DNA of 64,000 bases from Geranomyces variabilis (taxonomy: Eukaryota; Chytridiomycota; Chytridiomycetes; Spizellomycetales; Powellomycetaceae): contig JADGJP010000005.1 in NCBI GenBank assembly GCA_027603065.1, forward strand, positions 793,270 through 857,269, read 5' to 3'. The notes under the pieces were generated by a model. That model did not search any database. It was not told the DNA's origin and saw only the letters and a list, made by a program, of their open reading frames with translations. Of this stretch, positions 28,285 through 40,800 are shown piece by piece. Made by a program: the position numbers and the translations under genes. Position 1 is the first letter of the stretch. Each line of letters opens with the position of its first letter.

Positions 28285-30090
28285 ATGAACTTTGCACGCC
28301 TTGCAAAGACGGCTCCGCGTGTCCAGGTATGAGAAGTTTGGCGTTGTGGAACGGACAGCGTGCGATTGCGGTCCTCGTCCTCTTCACGTTCACCCTCTTG
28401 CCCTCTTGCTTACCCACCGCCCGCGCCCCACTCTGCAGTCCGTCGCCCGCACCTGCCTGTACGCGCAGAAGCGGTGCCTGTCCGCCGTGGCACCCAAGCC
28501 CGCAACAGACAAGGTCGGCAACACCAAACTCTACATCAACGGCGAGTTCTTTGAGTCGCAGACCGACAAATGGTTCGAGCTCCGGAACCCGGCTACACAG
28601 GAGCTTGTGACGATGGTCCCGCAAGCCACGCAGCAGGAACTTCAGCACGCGTCGCGCACCGCCGAAGAGGCGTTCAAGACGTGGCGAAAGACGAGTGTGC
28701 TGGCCAGGCAGCGCGTGATGCTTAACCTCCAGCTGCTTGTCCGCGACCATATGGACGAGCTTGCCATTTCGATCGTTACGGAGCAAGGAAAGACTTTTTC
28801 GGACGCCAAAGGGGATGTGCTTCGTGGTCTGCAGGTTGTGGAGAATGCGTGCGGCATCCCGTCGCTGCTTATGGGCGAGCAGCTGCCGGTTGCGACTGAC
28901 ATGGACACATTCACCATCCGTGAGCCGCTGGGTGTTGTTGCTGGAATTGCGCCGTTCAACTTCCCCGCGATGATCCCGCTGTGGATGTTCCCGCTTGCGA
29001 TTGCCACCGGCAACACGTGCGTGATGAAGCCGTCAGAGCGCGACCCGGGCGCCATGATGCTGCTCGCCAAGCTTGCTGAACAGGCTGGCGTTCCCAAGGG
29101 TGTGTTGAACGTTGTCCACGGTGGCGTGGACACGGTCAACTACATTTGCGACGACCCGGCCGTCCGCGCCATTTCGTTTGTTGGATCTGACCACGCGGGC
29201 AAGTACATCTTTGCGCGCGGAACCGCGAACGGCAAGCGCGTGCAGGCCAACCTTGGCGCCAAGAACCACGGAGTGGTCATGGACGACGCCAACAAGAACC
29301 ACACGCTCAACCAGCTCGTTGGCGCAGCGTTTGGCGCCGCGGGCCAGCGCTGCATGGCGCTGTCGACTGTCGTGTTTGTCGGCAAAGCCAAAGAGTGGCT
29401 TCCGGAACTTGTTGAGCGCGCCAAGAAGCTCAAGGTTTCCGGCGGATTTGAAAAGGACGCTGACTTGGGCCCGATGATCACGCCGCAGGCCAAGCAGCGC
29501 TGCCACGACTTGATCCAGTCGGGCGTTGACGAGGGCGCGACGCTCGTCCTTGATGGTCGCAACGTGCAAGTTGCGGACAAGTACAAGGAGGGCAACTTTG
29601 TTGGCCCGACGATTCTGTCGGATGTCACCCCTGACATGAAGTGCTACACTGAGGAGATCTTTGGTCCCGTCCTTGTGTGCCTGTTTGCCGACACGCTGGA
29701 CGAGGCGATCAAGATGGTCAACAAGAACCCTTACGGAAACGGAACTGCGATTTTCACCAACTCGGGAGCTGTTGCGCGCAAGTTCACTGAGGAGATTGAT
29801 GTCGGACAAGTCGGGTAAGTTTGCAAATGCAGTGCTGAGGCAAAGAGTGGTAAGGTCGCAGCCGCTAACGTATCTGTTTTGGTTTCGTCTTAAGTGTCAA
29901 CGTGCCCATCCCGGTCCCGCTGCCCATGTTCTCTTTCACTGGCTCGCGTGGCAGTATCCAGGGCGACCTCAACTTTTACGGCAAGTCTGGCGTGCAGTTC
30001 TACACATCGTTCAAGACGGTCACGCAGCTCTGGCGCCACGAGGACGCCAAGTCCAACCGCGCCGATGTCAACATGCCCACCCACCGTTAA
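28285..30090 (+). CDS. Methylmalonate-semialdehyde dehydrogenase (ALDH6 family)
   Basis: Three exons (28285-28326, 28439-29814, 29895-30090) give 537 residues. The leader [14 protein letters not shown] plus [13 protein letters not shown] is a mitochondrial targeting sequence. The ALDH core shows [27 protein letters not shown] and [13 protein letters not shown], and the catalytic cysteine Cys319 in [10 protein letters not shown]. The C-terminal exon carries [19 protein letters not shown], characteristic of the CoA-dependent methylmalonate-semialdehyde group. The enzyme oxidatively decarboxylates (methyl)malonate semialdehyde to propionyl- or acetyl-CoA in valine, thymine and beta-alanine breakdown in the mitochondrial matrix. 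Length and motifs are normal and nothing suggests damage. Confidence 0.96.
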
Positions 30091-30349
30091 ACTCATCGTC
30101 TCCTAAGAGGGGTTTCGGTGTTAGTGTAGCGCATCCATTGTTTTTTTGTAGCTTTGCTTGAGAATTGTTCTTTGTTTTAGCGACGGACAAACATTCAAAT
30201 ATATCACTTTCATGGGTTGGAAAAGTTGGCCAGAAATGTGCGTGTACTTTTTTTCGACAGCTGCGCGCGCGCAGTCGTTTCCATATTCTTCCCCATCTCC
30301 CATTTTCAAACCCCCATAACCCTGACACACACGATCCAAAAACATAAAA

Positions 30350-30861
30350 ATGTCCAACACAACCTTCTCCGACTTTGAGTCCTTCCGCCCAACAATGTCC
30401 ACGCCGGAAATCCTCGCCTGGTTCTCCACCCACCTCTCGCGCCCCGCGGAACCTGCCGACATTTACACCGTCGCGCGCGAATTCCACCAACTCGGCGCGC
30501 ATTCTCGCGCGCTGGCGTGCTTGAAACTTTATGTCGGCATGCCTGGCGCGGAGGTTGCCGGAAGGCATTTGCTAGCGTACTCGTTTTTAGCGACGGGTGA
30601 TGTGGAGAAGGGGTTGAGGGAGTTCAAGAAGTGTGTTAAAGGTAACAAAAAAAAAAAAAACAAGCGAGTGGTGTGGGGGCGCTTGGGTTAACTAATATTG
30701 CGTTTTGTTCTGATTTTTCTTTGCTTTTGTTTTTAGAGGGATATCATGATGATTGGCAAATGGTGGTTGAGCTGACGATTGAGATGGAGGCCAAGCGGCG
30801 AGAAGACGCAAAGCTCGCGGCAGATAACAGCGTGCATCAGGTCCGGCCAAGTGTTTATTAA
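30350..30861 (+). CDS. Small TPR-like helical protein
   Basis: Two exons (30350-30641, 30737-30861) give 138 residues. The acceptor TTTTAG and phase 1 join restore CVKEGYHDDWQMV. The protein has no signal peptide. The segment FHQLGAHSRALACLKLYVGM then AGRHLLAYSFLATGDVEKG has the helix-turn-helix spacing and small residues of tetratricopeptide repeats. I do not recognise the specific family. It lies downstream of the dehydrogenase on the same strand and converges on the deubiquitinase gene. Function is unknown; an adaptor role is only a guess. Confidence 0.7.
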
Positions 30862-31045
30862 AAAAACAAAGAGCAGCAGATAAAACCCACACCACACATG
30901 AATGCGTCAACGTCCTTTTGCTTCCGTTCAATCATATATATTCGCATCAGTAAAAGAAACAGAAAAGGAGGAAAAAGGTGCGCTCGTGGGGGGCAAAAGA
31001 AGTCGCAGCAAGATGTTTGTTTCGCGCCCGGTGTGTTTTATACCG

Positions 31046-33855
31046 TCACGCCTCGGGAATGCGCTCATACATTAAAATATATGCTTGAGCTTTACTGACT
31101 TCCTCCCACGACGATGGCCGCACTTGCGAGTCGGAGCAGTACATCCACTCCGAGTCGCTCTCACTGTCGTCGTCAGCAGCAGAAGAAATTCCATTCGCCG
31201 TGGTTGTCGCTCCTGGCGGGGGTATCGCTGGGCCATTGACGCAAACATACGCAATATAATGACCCGAAAACAGCCCGCCGCCGTGCACAACCACGCCATA
31301 CAGCCGATACTTCCCGCCGGCTCGACGAATAGAATCAGAAACTGGCGGGGGTGGCGGCTCTGACGACGACGCAGCAGCATCAGCTCCATCTGCGCTCTCA
31401 ACAACCTTCGCCACATTCGCCGGGGCAAGAAACGCGCCTACATCCATCTCCTTGTCAAAAACAACCACATCTTCAAGCTTTTTTGTCCGCCCGCCAAACC
31501 CGACTTGCTGGAACCGCTTCAGGTGCACGACAAGCACCTTTGGCGCCGTGTGGATCAGATAGCGTTTGAATGCGCGCGTTTGGACTGGTGGACGTTCTGG
31601 TGGGCGCGGGGCACCGCGCAGTGTTGTATTCGTCGTAGATGGATTCGTTGACGGCAGTGGTTGTGCAACAGGCGTGTAGAAAACCTCTTCTGCACCTTCG
31701 TCGTCCGACTTTACGCCCTCCGACAAGGGCCTTGAAGGCGGTGCGAGATCATCCTCCTCCTTACCTTCCACGGCATCGCCTTCTGCGACAGGCACTAGTT
31801 CACTGCCACGTGTACTAGCCACGCTCGACGCGCTCGAGTGTATAGCAGTTTCGTACAGCGTTGAGGGTGTAATACCCCCTTCCGACGGCGACAGGGAACC
31901 TCCCGAGGCACCCTCTCGTAGGTCGCCCTCGTCCTCCCGATCATCATCGCCGTCAGCGTCGAGAATGTTCGAGCGGTCAATTCGCACCTCAGGCACATGT
32001 GCGCGCTCCGGGCTCTCATCAAGCCCTGACGGCGCGTCCGAAAGCCCCACACCATCAACATCCTCATCATCATCACTACTGCTTTCCGCGTCAGATGTCT
32101 CGCTATCGCTGTCAGCATGTTCGCGCGCGTTCGCAGCTTTAAACTGCTCAAGCTCCTTCCTATGCTCTGCAGGCGTGATCCCATACTTGAGCTTAAAGCA
32201 TGTATCGCATGAATAGACAGAGTCGCCCTGCAGCGTCTCCACCGCAAAAAACTTTGCAATGCACTGCTGCAATGTCGGATTTGAATCTGGCACCGCACCC
32301 GCTGTGGGCTCCAGCAGAGTCTTGACCAGCTTTATGTTTTCCGGATCCTTGGCGTACTCTGACCTATCTTCCAGCTCGTCATCATGGACAGATGACGAAT
32401 CCGGAATCGGCGACGAGCGGGGAGACTTGGTATTGGATTTCCGCCGCGAAAAGAGCGACGAGAGGCCCCAGCTGTCTTTCGCCTCGTCTTTAATCGACAG
32501 CGACAGGTCCAAGTAGTCTTCAAACGCGTAGGAAATATGCTGGCACGTGTCGCACACGATGATCTGGCACAGCTTGCCACCAAAAACCTCATCAACGGGT
32601 GTAATCTGATGACCTGGTTTCCGCCCCGGTGACCGGTCCAGCTGCTCTTCCCGCACGCCGTCCAGCAGTCGCCGCAGTAACTCGTGACTGTCTTGCTGAC
32701 CCATCCGTTTGTACATGCGCCATTCATTACTGAGCGCGCCAAAAAGGATTTTGGGGTTTACGGACCCGCCTCCGGCTTTACGTTGGTCGCGCATAGAGTC
32801 GAGGAAATCGAGCAGCGAATCGGTGACTGGTCGGCGGGTTGCGGATGTGGAAGGCGCGATCTTGGGTTTGACGTCCCAAAGCGGCGCGGTGTAAGCAATG
32901 CACTGCATGACGGAGTTGAAAAAGCACTGCGAGCAGAGTGGGGAGAAACAGTCAAACGACGAGCTCGACGGGAGGCCAGCTTGCTAAATTGCTCCCTCTC
33001 CCTGCGCTCACCGTGTTGCCAAGATTCGTCAGGCCTGGTGACGTGACGTCCTTTTTTGACTTTGTTTTGGTCACCAATGGAACGGCTTTGGTGGGAACGT
33101 CTTTGAACGCAGACTTCAGCACATCTTGTAGCATAGCCTTGGCTTCGGCAGCAAGCTGATTGTGATTCGGCGAGCTGACGACTTCGTCATCGCAAGCATA
33201 ACACCTTTTGCCAACCTTCCAGGTCAGTCCTCAAGCCTTGACCAAAGAGGGTTACCTCGCATCCCGCTGGATGCGGCTTTCTTACCAGCACTCCAAGGTA
33301 TGAATATTGACAGCCACGGCATGGCTCGAGTCAGACTCGAAATGCTTCAGCGCGTGGCTCTCGTCGGCGCGCCCACAGTTCAGCTCGCCGCACTTGCAAC
33401 AGAGCCATAAGGAAGATGGTTCTCCTTTCGGCGAGTCACCACCAACGCCTCCGTCTTCGGATCCCGAGGTGTCGTCGCGCTTCTTCTTGGCCTTTGATTT
33501 TGCTCGGTCCTTATCCTTTCTGCACGTCTGAACCCGCGCGTGAAGAATTCCAAGTAGTGTGAGATAATGTGAACTGAAACAAGGCAGCAGCTTGCCGGTC
33601 CCAAGCAACACCAACCGTGCAGCTAGTTCCCTTCTTGAGCGTGCTAGGCAACTGTTTTTGCAGCCGAGTGATACGCACGGCACCTTTGAGATGCGCGCAC
33701 TTTTTGGACGAGATGCCGTTCACACTGTCGTTGGAGGCACCAGCAGCGTCCTCCGGATCGGACATGTGCGGCAGCGACGAGGTGCTGTTGCGCTTTGACC
33801 CTGCTTTCTTTGCGGCCTTCTTTGCCTTTGACTTTGAGCCTTTGGTCTTTGTCAT
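31046..33855 (-). CDS. Ubiquitin-specific protease with ZnF-UBP domain, USP16/45-like
   Basis: Four exons (33855-33616, 33527-33286, 33204-33012, 32926-31046) give 851 residues. A Lys-rich N-terminus precedes a ZnF-UBP domain built across exons: CAHL, then SCTTC (completed by a splice), then WLCCKCGELNCGRADESHA, then ECWCYACDDEV. The catalytic Cys box is GLTNLGNTCFFNSVMQC, also completed by a splice. The His box is YRLYGVVVHGGGLFSGHYIA, followed by a final Tyr/Asp-rich segment. Two CxxC pairs (CDTC, CDTC) form the zinc ribbon of the USP fold. A long acidic, Ser-rich insertion splits the catalytic domain, as in USP16/USP45 and yeast Ubp-type relatives that act on histone or ribosomal ubiquitin. 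The start is 101 bp from the divergent transporter gene. Confidence 0.92.
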
Positions 33856-33956
33856 TTTCAGTCGCGGAGGCCAGGAAGAACGGTTGCGACAAGGACGGCG
33901 CAAATCGTGGGTTTCTCTCCCACTTTTCTCGCTTTCTTTTTTGGCAACTCGTCGCA

Positions 33957-35484
33957 ATGGCGGACCATAACAGCAACATCGACTACCCGCTGCTGTTATG
34001 GTCCGCCGTCCGTCCCATCTGCAAGCTCGCCATCAACATGGCCCTCGGCACCTTGCTTGCACGAGCAGGCCTTTTAACGTCCGCTGGCTCGAAAGTTATT
34101 GCCGTCGTGAGTCACCCACCACCTTGTTCCTTTTCTTTCCCTCACTTTTTCCACAACTAGCAACCTGCACTCTTTCAAGGTGTTGATCTGGGTCGCATAC
34201 CCATGTCTGCTTTTCACAAAAGTAGTTCAGGGAGTCGACAGGGACAATCTCGTGCAGGTCGGCATTATGACTATTTGTACGGCATTTTATATCGCTCTGG
34301 GATGGCTCCTGGGCTTGGCAGTTCAGCGGTGGACCAAACCGCCAAAATCATTTTGGCACGGTGTTGTGGCTGCAACCGCGTTGGGAAATACGGGCGACCT
34401 TACGCTTGCTGTCGTTATAAGCGTCGGAGACAGCTATCCGTTTAAAGTAGGGGATTCGGTTCGCGGAGTGGCATATGTGAGCGCATACCTGCTGCTGTCA
34501 AACTTGGCGACGTTTACGGTCATATATCACCAGATTGGGAAGGACTTTGTTGTAGCGGAGAAGGAGGAGGCGGCGGCAGAGGCGTCGTTACGTGGCGTGG
34601 GCGGGGATGACTTCACTCGTGTCGGCACTTCCAGATCAGTGACGACCGCTCATGAGGAATTGGCTTTGGAGAGGCGAGACACGGGAAGTGTTACCGAGTC
34701 GATAGCGGCGGTGCCGGCGTATTCGCGCAATGATGATGATTATGAAGCGCCGCACGACAAGCAGGGCTCACGTAACGGCCGACGTTTTGACCCGCGATCG
34801 GTATGGAAACGGCGACGCTTACGCGGCTGGCAATTATCCGAAACCCAAAAGTTCTGGTTAAAGGCGGTCGCAAACCTCTGCAATGTGTCCACCATCCTCG
34901 GCCTGATCGTAGCCGTATCCAGCCCACTCCGAAATCTCTTCCTCCCGCAAGACCCAACCGCACCCCCACCAATCCTCACCCATGAACCACCACTCCGTTT
35001 CCTATTCGAAGAACTCGCATTCATTGGCGCCTGCGCCGTGCCTCTCTCGGTACTAAATCTCGGCGCCGCGCTCGGCCGCTTATCGGGGTCGAACATGCTC
35101 CCGCTGCGTGTGTCGGCTGCTGTTGCCGGCGCGCGTTTGCTCGTGCTGCCCTGCATTGGCATTGGCTTGGTGCAGCTGTTGGTGATGAAGACGAGTTTGA
35201 TTGATGAGCAGGACTTGATTTTACGGTTTGTCCTCATGTTTCAGGCGTGTGTGCCTACGGCGTCGGCGACGGTGTATCTAACGCAGATGTGGTCGCCGAC
35301 GGGTGCGGCGCATGAGATTGCGAGTGTTATTCTGCTGTCATGTGAGTCTCCGTTAGGAACAAAAATGGTTTTGACAGTGAATGACTTACAGCTTTTATTT
35401 GCAGATGTCGCAGCGTTTTTTACTGTAACCGCGTCGTTGATTGTCATGCTACTGCTTCTTTCGCGTACGGCCAGTGGGATGTGA
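33957..35484 (+). CDS. Auxin-efflux-carrier-family (PILS-type) membrane transporter
   Basis: Three exons (33957-34106, 34180-35341, 35405-35484) give 463 residues. Hydrophobic helices occur in an N-terminal and a C-terminal cluster separated by a long acidic cytosolic loop (about residues 195-290), the layout of the membrane-transport-protein (PIN/PILS) family. Typical segments are NMALGTLLARAGLL, VAYPCLLFTKVVQ, ALGNTGDLTLAVV and FVLMFQACVPTASATVYLTQ, the last with the small-polar crossover sequence. Fungal members are usually in ER or vacuolar membranes and move small organic acids or indoles; the substrate cannot be read from sequence. It shares a 101-bp divergent promoter with the deubiquitinase. 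Confidence 0.88.
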
Positions 35485-35842
35485 AGCAACGTGTCGTAAT
35501 TGCACAACGATTCTTTTGGCGTATTTAAATATTATTTATATGAAAGTATCTAATACAAGTTTTGTAACCCACATGGCATGAGAGATGGCTCTCAGTTGAG
35601 AGCAGCCGACACCATAAGAAGGTGGCGATCTTAGTCGTCGAAATTGCCTTTTCCCGCGCGCGCTTCTTAGGAAAAAAGCCAGCTGTTATTGTGAAATAAC
35701 GGAACGCGTTGGGCGCGCTTAGCGCTGTTTCTGTAAGCCATGTCGTCTCTATTGTACCCGCTTGGACACTTGGTGAGGTTTCGCTCCCTGTGATTTTGTT
35801 CGTTCGTTTGTTGTTCGCCACCAAAGAGACGGAGGGATAGCA
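35485..35842. other. Intergenic, no gene seen
   Basis: About 360 bases between the transporter and the OAC1-type carrier on the same strand; AT-rich at the left. No gene is seen. Confidence 0.55.
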
Positions 35843-37318
35843 ATGTCTTCTGCAACAACAACAACCACGGGTTCATCACCACCGCCACGGGTGCCGGTTG
35901 CCCGTGCAGCTGCTACTCCGCTCAGCCCAACCGCACTCGCAATCCACCACGCCTCGCAATTCTCCATGGGCGCACTAGCAGCGTGCGGAGCAGTCACCTT
36001 CACCAACCCTTTTGAAGTGATTAAAACTCGTATGCAGCTGCAAGGCGAGCTTGAGAAACGCACTCCCAAAGCAAGCGGAGCTCCCGTTGGCCCTAGGCCG
36101 TACCCAAACGCTATCGCCGCGCTAAAGACTATTTTTCGGAACGAAGGCTTGAGGGGCATACAAAGGGGACTTGCGCCGGTGAGCTGAGGAGGGATAAGGA
36201 GGAGAGGAAGAGTGGGGCGGATAGGATGCGAAGGATGGCCAGAGCTACGAAGGCAACTGATTATTGGAATTGGCCACGCGTTTTGACTCCATTGTTCGCT
36301 GTAGGCATACATATACCAGGTCTTACTCAATGGCTGTCGGTTAGGCATGTACGAACCGATCAAGGCGGGTTATGTGTCCTTGTTCAACTTAGCGTCGCCA
36401 TCTGGGCGCGCACACGAGCTACCGGCAATGGTATTCGGCGGCGCTACCGCGGGCTTGCTAGGCGCGTTCGTCTCGTCTCCGCTATATCTGCTTAAAACTG
36501 TAAGAAGAAATAAGTTTAGGCAAAGGACTTACCCCGTTTTCGCTCGCTTGCCTTTCCGGTATTCATTTTGTTGTCCTTCCTTCGCTAGCGGATGCAATCA
36601 TACACCGCAACAGCAGGCACCGCCGTCGGCGCGCAACACAGCTATGTCCAACAAGGCACCGTCCGTGCCCTCCGCAAAATTTACACCGCCGAAGGCGTGC
36701 GCGGGCTCTGGCGCGGCGTTGACGCCGCCATGCTGCGCACGGGCGTCGGCTCGGCCGTGCAGCTGTCCAGTTACGACTCGTTCAAACGCATCCTTGCCAA
36801 TAGCGGCTGGTTTGCTATGCATGATGGCCATGGGGGGTTGAGCTTGCATTTGGGCGCGAGTCTGATTACGAGCTTTTTTGTCTGCATTTCGATGAACCCG
36901 TTTGATGTCGCGAGTACGCGAATGGTGAGTTGCGAGAAAAAATGGGAGAAAGTTGTGTGGGATCTCTTTTGCCCCTGTGGTACTGAATTGTGATTGACTA
37001 ACTCACTTCTTTTTTCAATTCAGTACAATCAAAACACAGCAGCAGACGGAAAGCAAGGCGCGCTGTACAAGTCGGGCTTCGATTGTTTGGTCAAGACGGT
37101 CAGGGCAGAAGGCATAGCGGCTCTGTACAAAGGCTTCACGGCACACTACCTTCGCATCGGGTAACGTCCACACGCTTGAAACCAAACACAACCTTGCAGA
37201 CAATTAACGCTACCTCCTGTAACTTTCCCGATTTTTTTGCAGGCCACACACGGTCCTCACCTTTGTGTTTTTGGAACAGTTGCGGAAACTCGGCCGGTTT
37301 GCGTTTAGCAAAGAGTAA
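35843..37318 (+). CDS. OAC1: Mitochondrial carrier, OAC1/SLC25A34-35 type
   Basis: Five exons (35843-36178, 36305-36499, 36589-36924, 37024-37160, 37243-37318) give 359 residues. Three carrier repeats are visible: TNPFEVIKTRMQLQGEL, then SSPLYLLKTRMQ, then MNPFDVASTRMYNQ. The second repeat has Leu in place of the usual acidic or polar residue after Pro, as in this subfamily. The end PHTVLTFVFLEQLRK is characteristic of the oxaloacetate/sulfate carrier group of the inner membrane. The N-terminal 35 residues are low-complexity. It is the second mitochondrial carrier in the window and is unrelated in position to the Odc gene. Transport of oxaloacetate or another small anion is inferred from family only. 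Confidence 0.9.
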
Positions 37319-37809
37319 AAGGACCAATTGAGAAGTCTCGCTTGCCCCTTCCCTATTTTTATAGCCCGTAGTCTTAGATGTTTCTTAGAATTGCTCCTGT
37401 AGCTCCCCCCACTCACACTTTTTGACGCTTTTTGTTCTGCTCCATGTCTCTGCATATCATCCAATTGCATCTTCTATCTGAGTATGCTTATTTTTCTGTT
37501 GTTTCGCCATCTGTCAACTTTGATGCACCTCTCAAACACAGAACAGGAGCAGCTGTCGAAAAACTGAAGATTGACACCGCCCGATTTTTCAATGGAGAAA
37601 AGAAAAAAGAAATCAATTATAAAACATGGAAAAAAAGGAACAGGTTTTCGCGTGAGTAGGTGAGTGTTTCTTCATGCCGGAAGAGGTTGCTGCTGCTCCA
37701 ATCTTGGCAGCGATGGAGGCGTCGGCGATGGCGATGCGACCGGCGGTAAACGCAACGCTGATATCACTACAACGAATGGTAAAAAGAAACATAAACCAAA
37801 GTGAGACGT
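37319..37809. other. Convergent 3' region, possible last exon of CFAP57
   Basis: About 490 bases between two gene ends. A possible alternative last exon of the CFAP57 gene lies at about 37672-37761 (minus), reached by GTAATC near 37850 and an acceptor TTGTAG. The protein so made would differ only in its last 30 or so residues. Otherwise nothing is seen. Confidence 0.45.
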
Positions 37810-40800
37810 TCAGCCTCGAGAAAGGCGTGCACCAGTTTTCGGGAGATTACCTTCTAAATGCGCATCCTGATGCGGCGTCTGCGCGCGACTACCAGTCGTT
37901 TCCGCCGCTCCCGCTGCCGCCGCACCACCCGCACCAACGCTAACCCCTGCCTTAGAATGCTTCAACGCAATCTCTGCCGCCTTCTCCCTCGCCCTCGTCC
38001 CCTTCAAATCCCTCCTCAGCTGATTAATCTCTTTTATCAGCGCGACGTTCTCGCTCATGATGCGGACGTTATCTGCGCGGTGAATGTTTTGGTCCTTTGT
38101 CACTTTGCGACGGAGGGACGCGACGGTGCGCTCGAGGTGTTCGCGTTGCCGCGCGTATTCTTGTTGTACGTCGGCGATGGAGGTGTTGGGGGTGGTGGAT
38201 GTGGAGGTGGATTGTGGGTTGGAGGCGAGAGAGGTGGAGGAGAGGCCGGCGGTGGAGGGCTCGGCGGCTGCGAGGCAGTATTTTTGGTATAGGTTTTTCA
38301 CGTGTGTCTGTAAGTAGAAGAAAAGAGGCAGACGTAGGTTAGAGTTCAAGATCTATTTCCTTCTCTCCTTGCCTTTCCTCCTTACCTTCAGCAATTTCGG
38401 CTCCTGGATATACTGCACGCACTCATTCAAATCCACTTTAAACCTCTTCACGGTCGCTGCAAACGCCTTCACCCTCGCATGCTCTTTCGCGACCTCTTTC
38501 TCCGCCGCACGCAGCTTGAGCTTCAAATCCGCAATCGTCAACTCGAGATTCGAATTTGCCTTGTGGTAATGCTCGAGCTCGACATCCATTTCCTTGATCT
38601 GATGCGTCATGCCTTGAATATCTTGCTCGCGGGGTTCAATCTGGCGTTTGAGTTCTTTGATTTTATAGTCGAGCACGAATTTGAACTTTTCGAGCTCTTG
38701 GTTCTTTTTCTTGAGGTCGTAGATGCGTTTTTCTTTGTCTTGGATTGTCTCGTCGCGTTCAAGGATCTGGAGGAAACGCAAATGTGGGCGGGAGGGAAAA
38801 AGTCATCAGTGCACGCTCTATGCTTACGACGGCCCCTTCGTCCCCTGCGCCCATCACTCCCTTACTCACCTCCTTTTTCAACCCAAGAATGTCCTTCTCC
38901 AGACTCTTAATCACCCCATGCAGCTTCTTTTCCTCATTGAACATTTTCCCAATCTCGGTCTTGTGCGCATCAATCTCCGAGTTAAGCGTGTTGAATTTCT
39001 TGCGCATAATACCGTTCTCGCCCTTGAGACGTAAACCAATTTCGCGCTCCTCTTTGAGCTTCTTCTCATACCGGTGCTTGATTTCGAGAATTTCGGTGTC
39101 GGCGTCTTGCTCGGTTTCCTTTGTTGTCTCGGTGAATTCGAGGTATTGGTTATGCAGTTCGGATTGGAGCTGGAAAGAAAAAAATAGGGAGAAGAGGGGA
39201 AAGAGCAGCGTAAGATTATCTCGTAAATGTCAGTCTCCTCGCATCGACTCTCAGGTCTTCTTACCTGATCAATCTCCGCCTGCTTCTCCCTCACTCTCGC
39301 CTCGAAATGCGCCGTCAACTCCGCCAACGCCTTCTCCTTCGCCGCCTGCATTTCCCGCATCTGCCTCTCCCACTGCACCTGCAACTCTGTCGTCCTGCCC
39401 TGCAACTCCTGATACCGCTCATACTCGGCCATCAATTTCGCATTATGCACCGTCTCCAACTCGCTCAACTCCCTCGCGTGGCGTTCTCGCTCTTCACCCA
39501 TCTCTTCCTCATGCCGTACTTCCTCCTTTTCCTTATCGGTGCGAAGCACCGTGCTGGTGATTTTCAGCGCTTCGATTTCTTGCATGAATTTTTCGGTGAC
39601 TTCTTTGATTTTTTCGTTGAAGTTCATGTCTTTGAGGCGGAGCTGGTATTCGTTTTCCATTTTGAGCTCTTCCACACGGGTTTTGAGTTCGGCCATTGTG
39701 GAGTTTTTTTCCTCGAGGTCAGATTTTGTTACCAGGATCTAAGAAAGGGGCATGTGTAGCAGTGTTTGAAACGTCTGTCAGTTCTATATGTACCGAGAGA
39801 GAGAAACGCCTGCCTCACCATTCCACTTTCAAAGCCGCACCTCATCAGCATAAACGATTTCTCGATCCCGTTTCAAGCCCCGGCCCTCTTTATCAGAGAT
39901 TTTGAAGACGTACAGCGCGCCGTCCTCGGAGGTGGAGAACAGGTACTGGTCGTCAAAGCTGACTCGCAGCTTTGTAATTGGCGCCGAGTGGGCTTGATGT
40001 TCTTGAAACTCGCCCGCTTCGTTGCTGAGGGGGAATTTCATTGAGCGGATTGTGCCGTTTGCGGTTCCTTAAAAGAGAACGAAATTAAAGATGCGGCATC
40101 GGGGGAAAGGGATGAGATTTTTTGAGTCGATGGGATTTTTTCCGACAGGTTTGTGAGTCATGCTGCATTGGGTGTATACGTACCCACAAACATCATGCGC
40201 CCGGATTGGGACAAAATCACCTGCGTGAGCACGACATTGGACTCGAGCTCGCGGACAATTTGCGAGTCGGTGATTTCCTAAACGGCCGTGAAAGGAGAAA
40301 GAAAGTCAGCATTTTTCATTCCATCAAAAGATCTCAGCGCCACCTCCAACGCAAAAAAGCCGTCCATACCTTCAAAGTCTTGTCACTTCCCACAGCAAAA
40401 ATGCTCCTCCCATCCGCCGTCGCAATCGCACACGTATAGTTACAGCTCTTGAGGATACTTTCGCCTTCGCGCTTGATACCGCCGCCACTGCCTGCGCTGC
40501 CCGACAAATCCCGCAGCGCCCAATCGTAGATCGCGCCGTCCATCCCCGCTGATACGATCCGCGAGTCGTCCTGCGTCCAAAACAGGGAACGAACTTTGCC
40601 GTTGTGGCCTTTGAGATTGCCGAGATTTTCGAAATTCCAAGTAGAGTAGATTTGGATTGTGTTGCCGTGGACGGCCGCGAAGTATTGGCCGCCGTTCGAG
40701 AAGCGGCACTGGAGAGAAAAAGAAGCAGATTAGCGTTCCATGCGGAAAAGCAGGCTCTTGCTTTTGCTTGCGGCCGCCTTTGATATACCTCTCTACACCC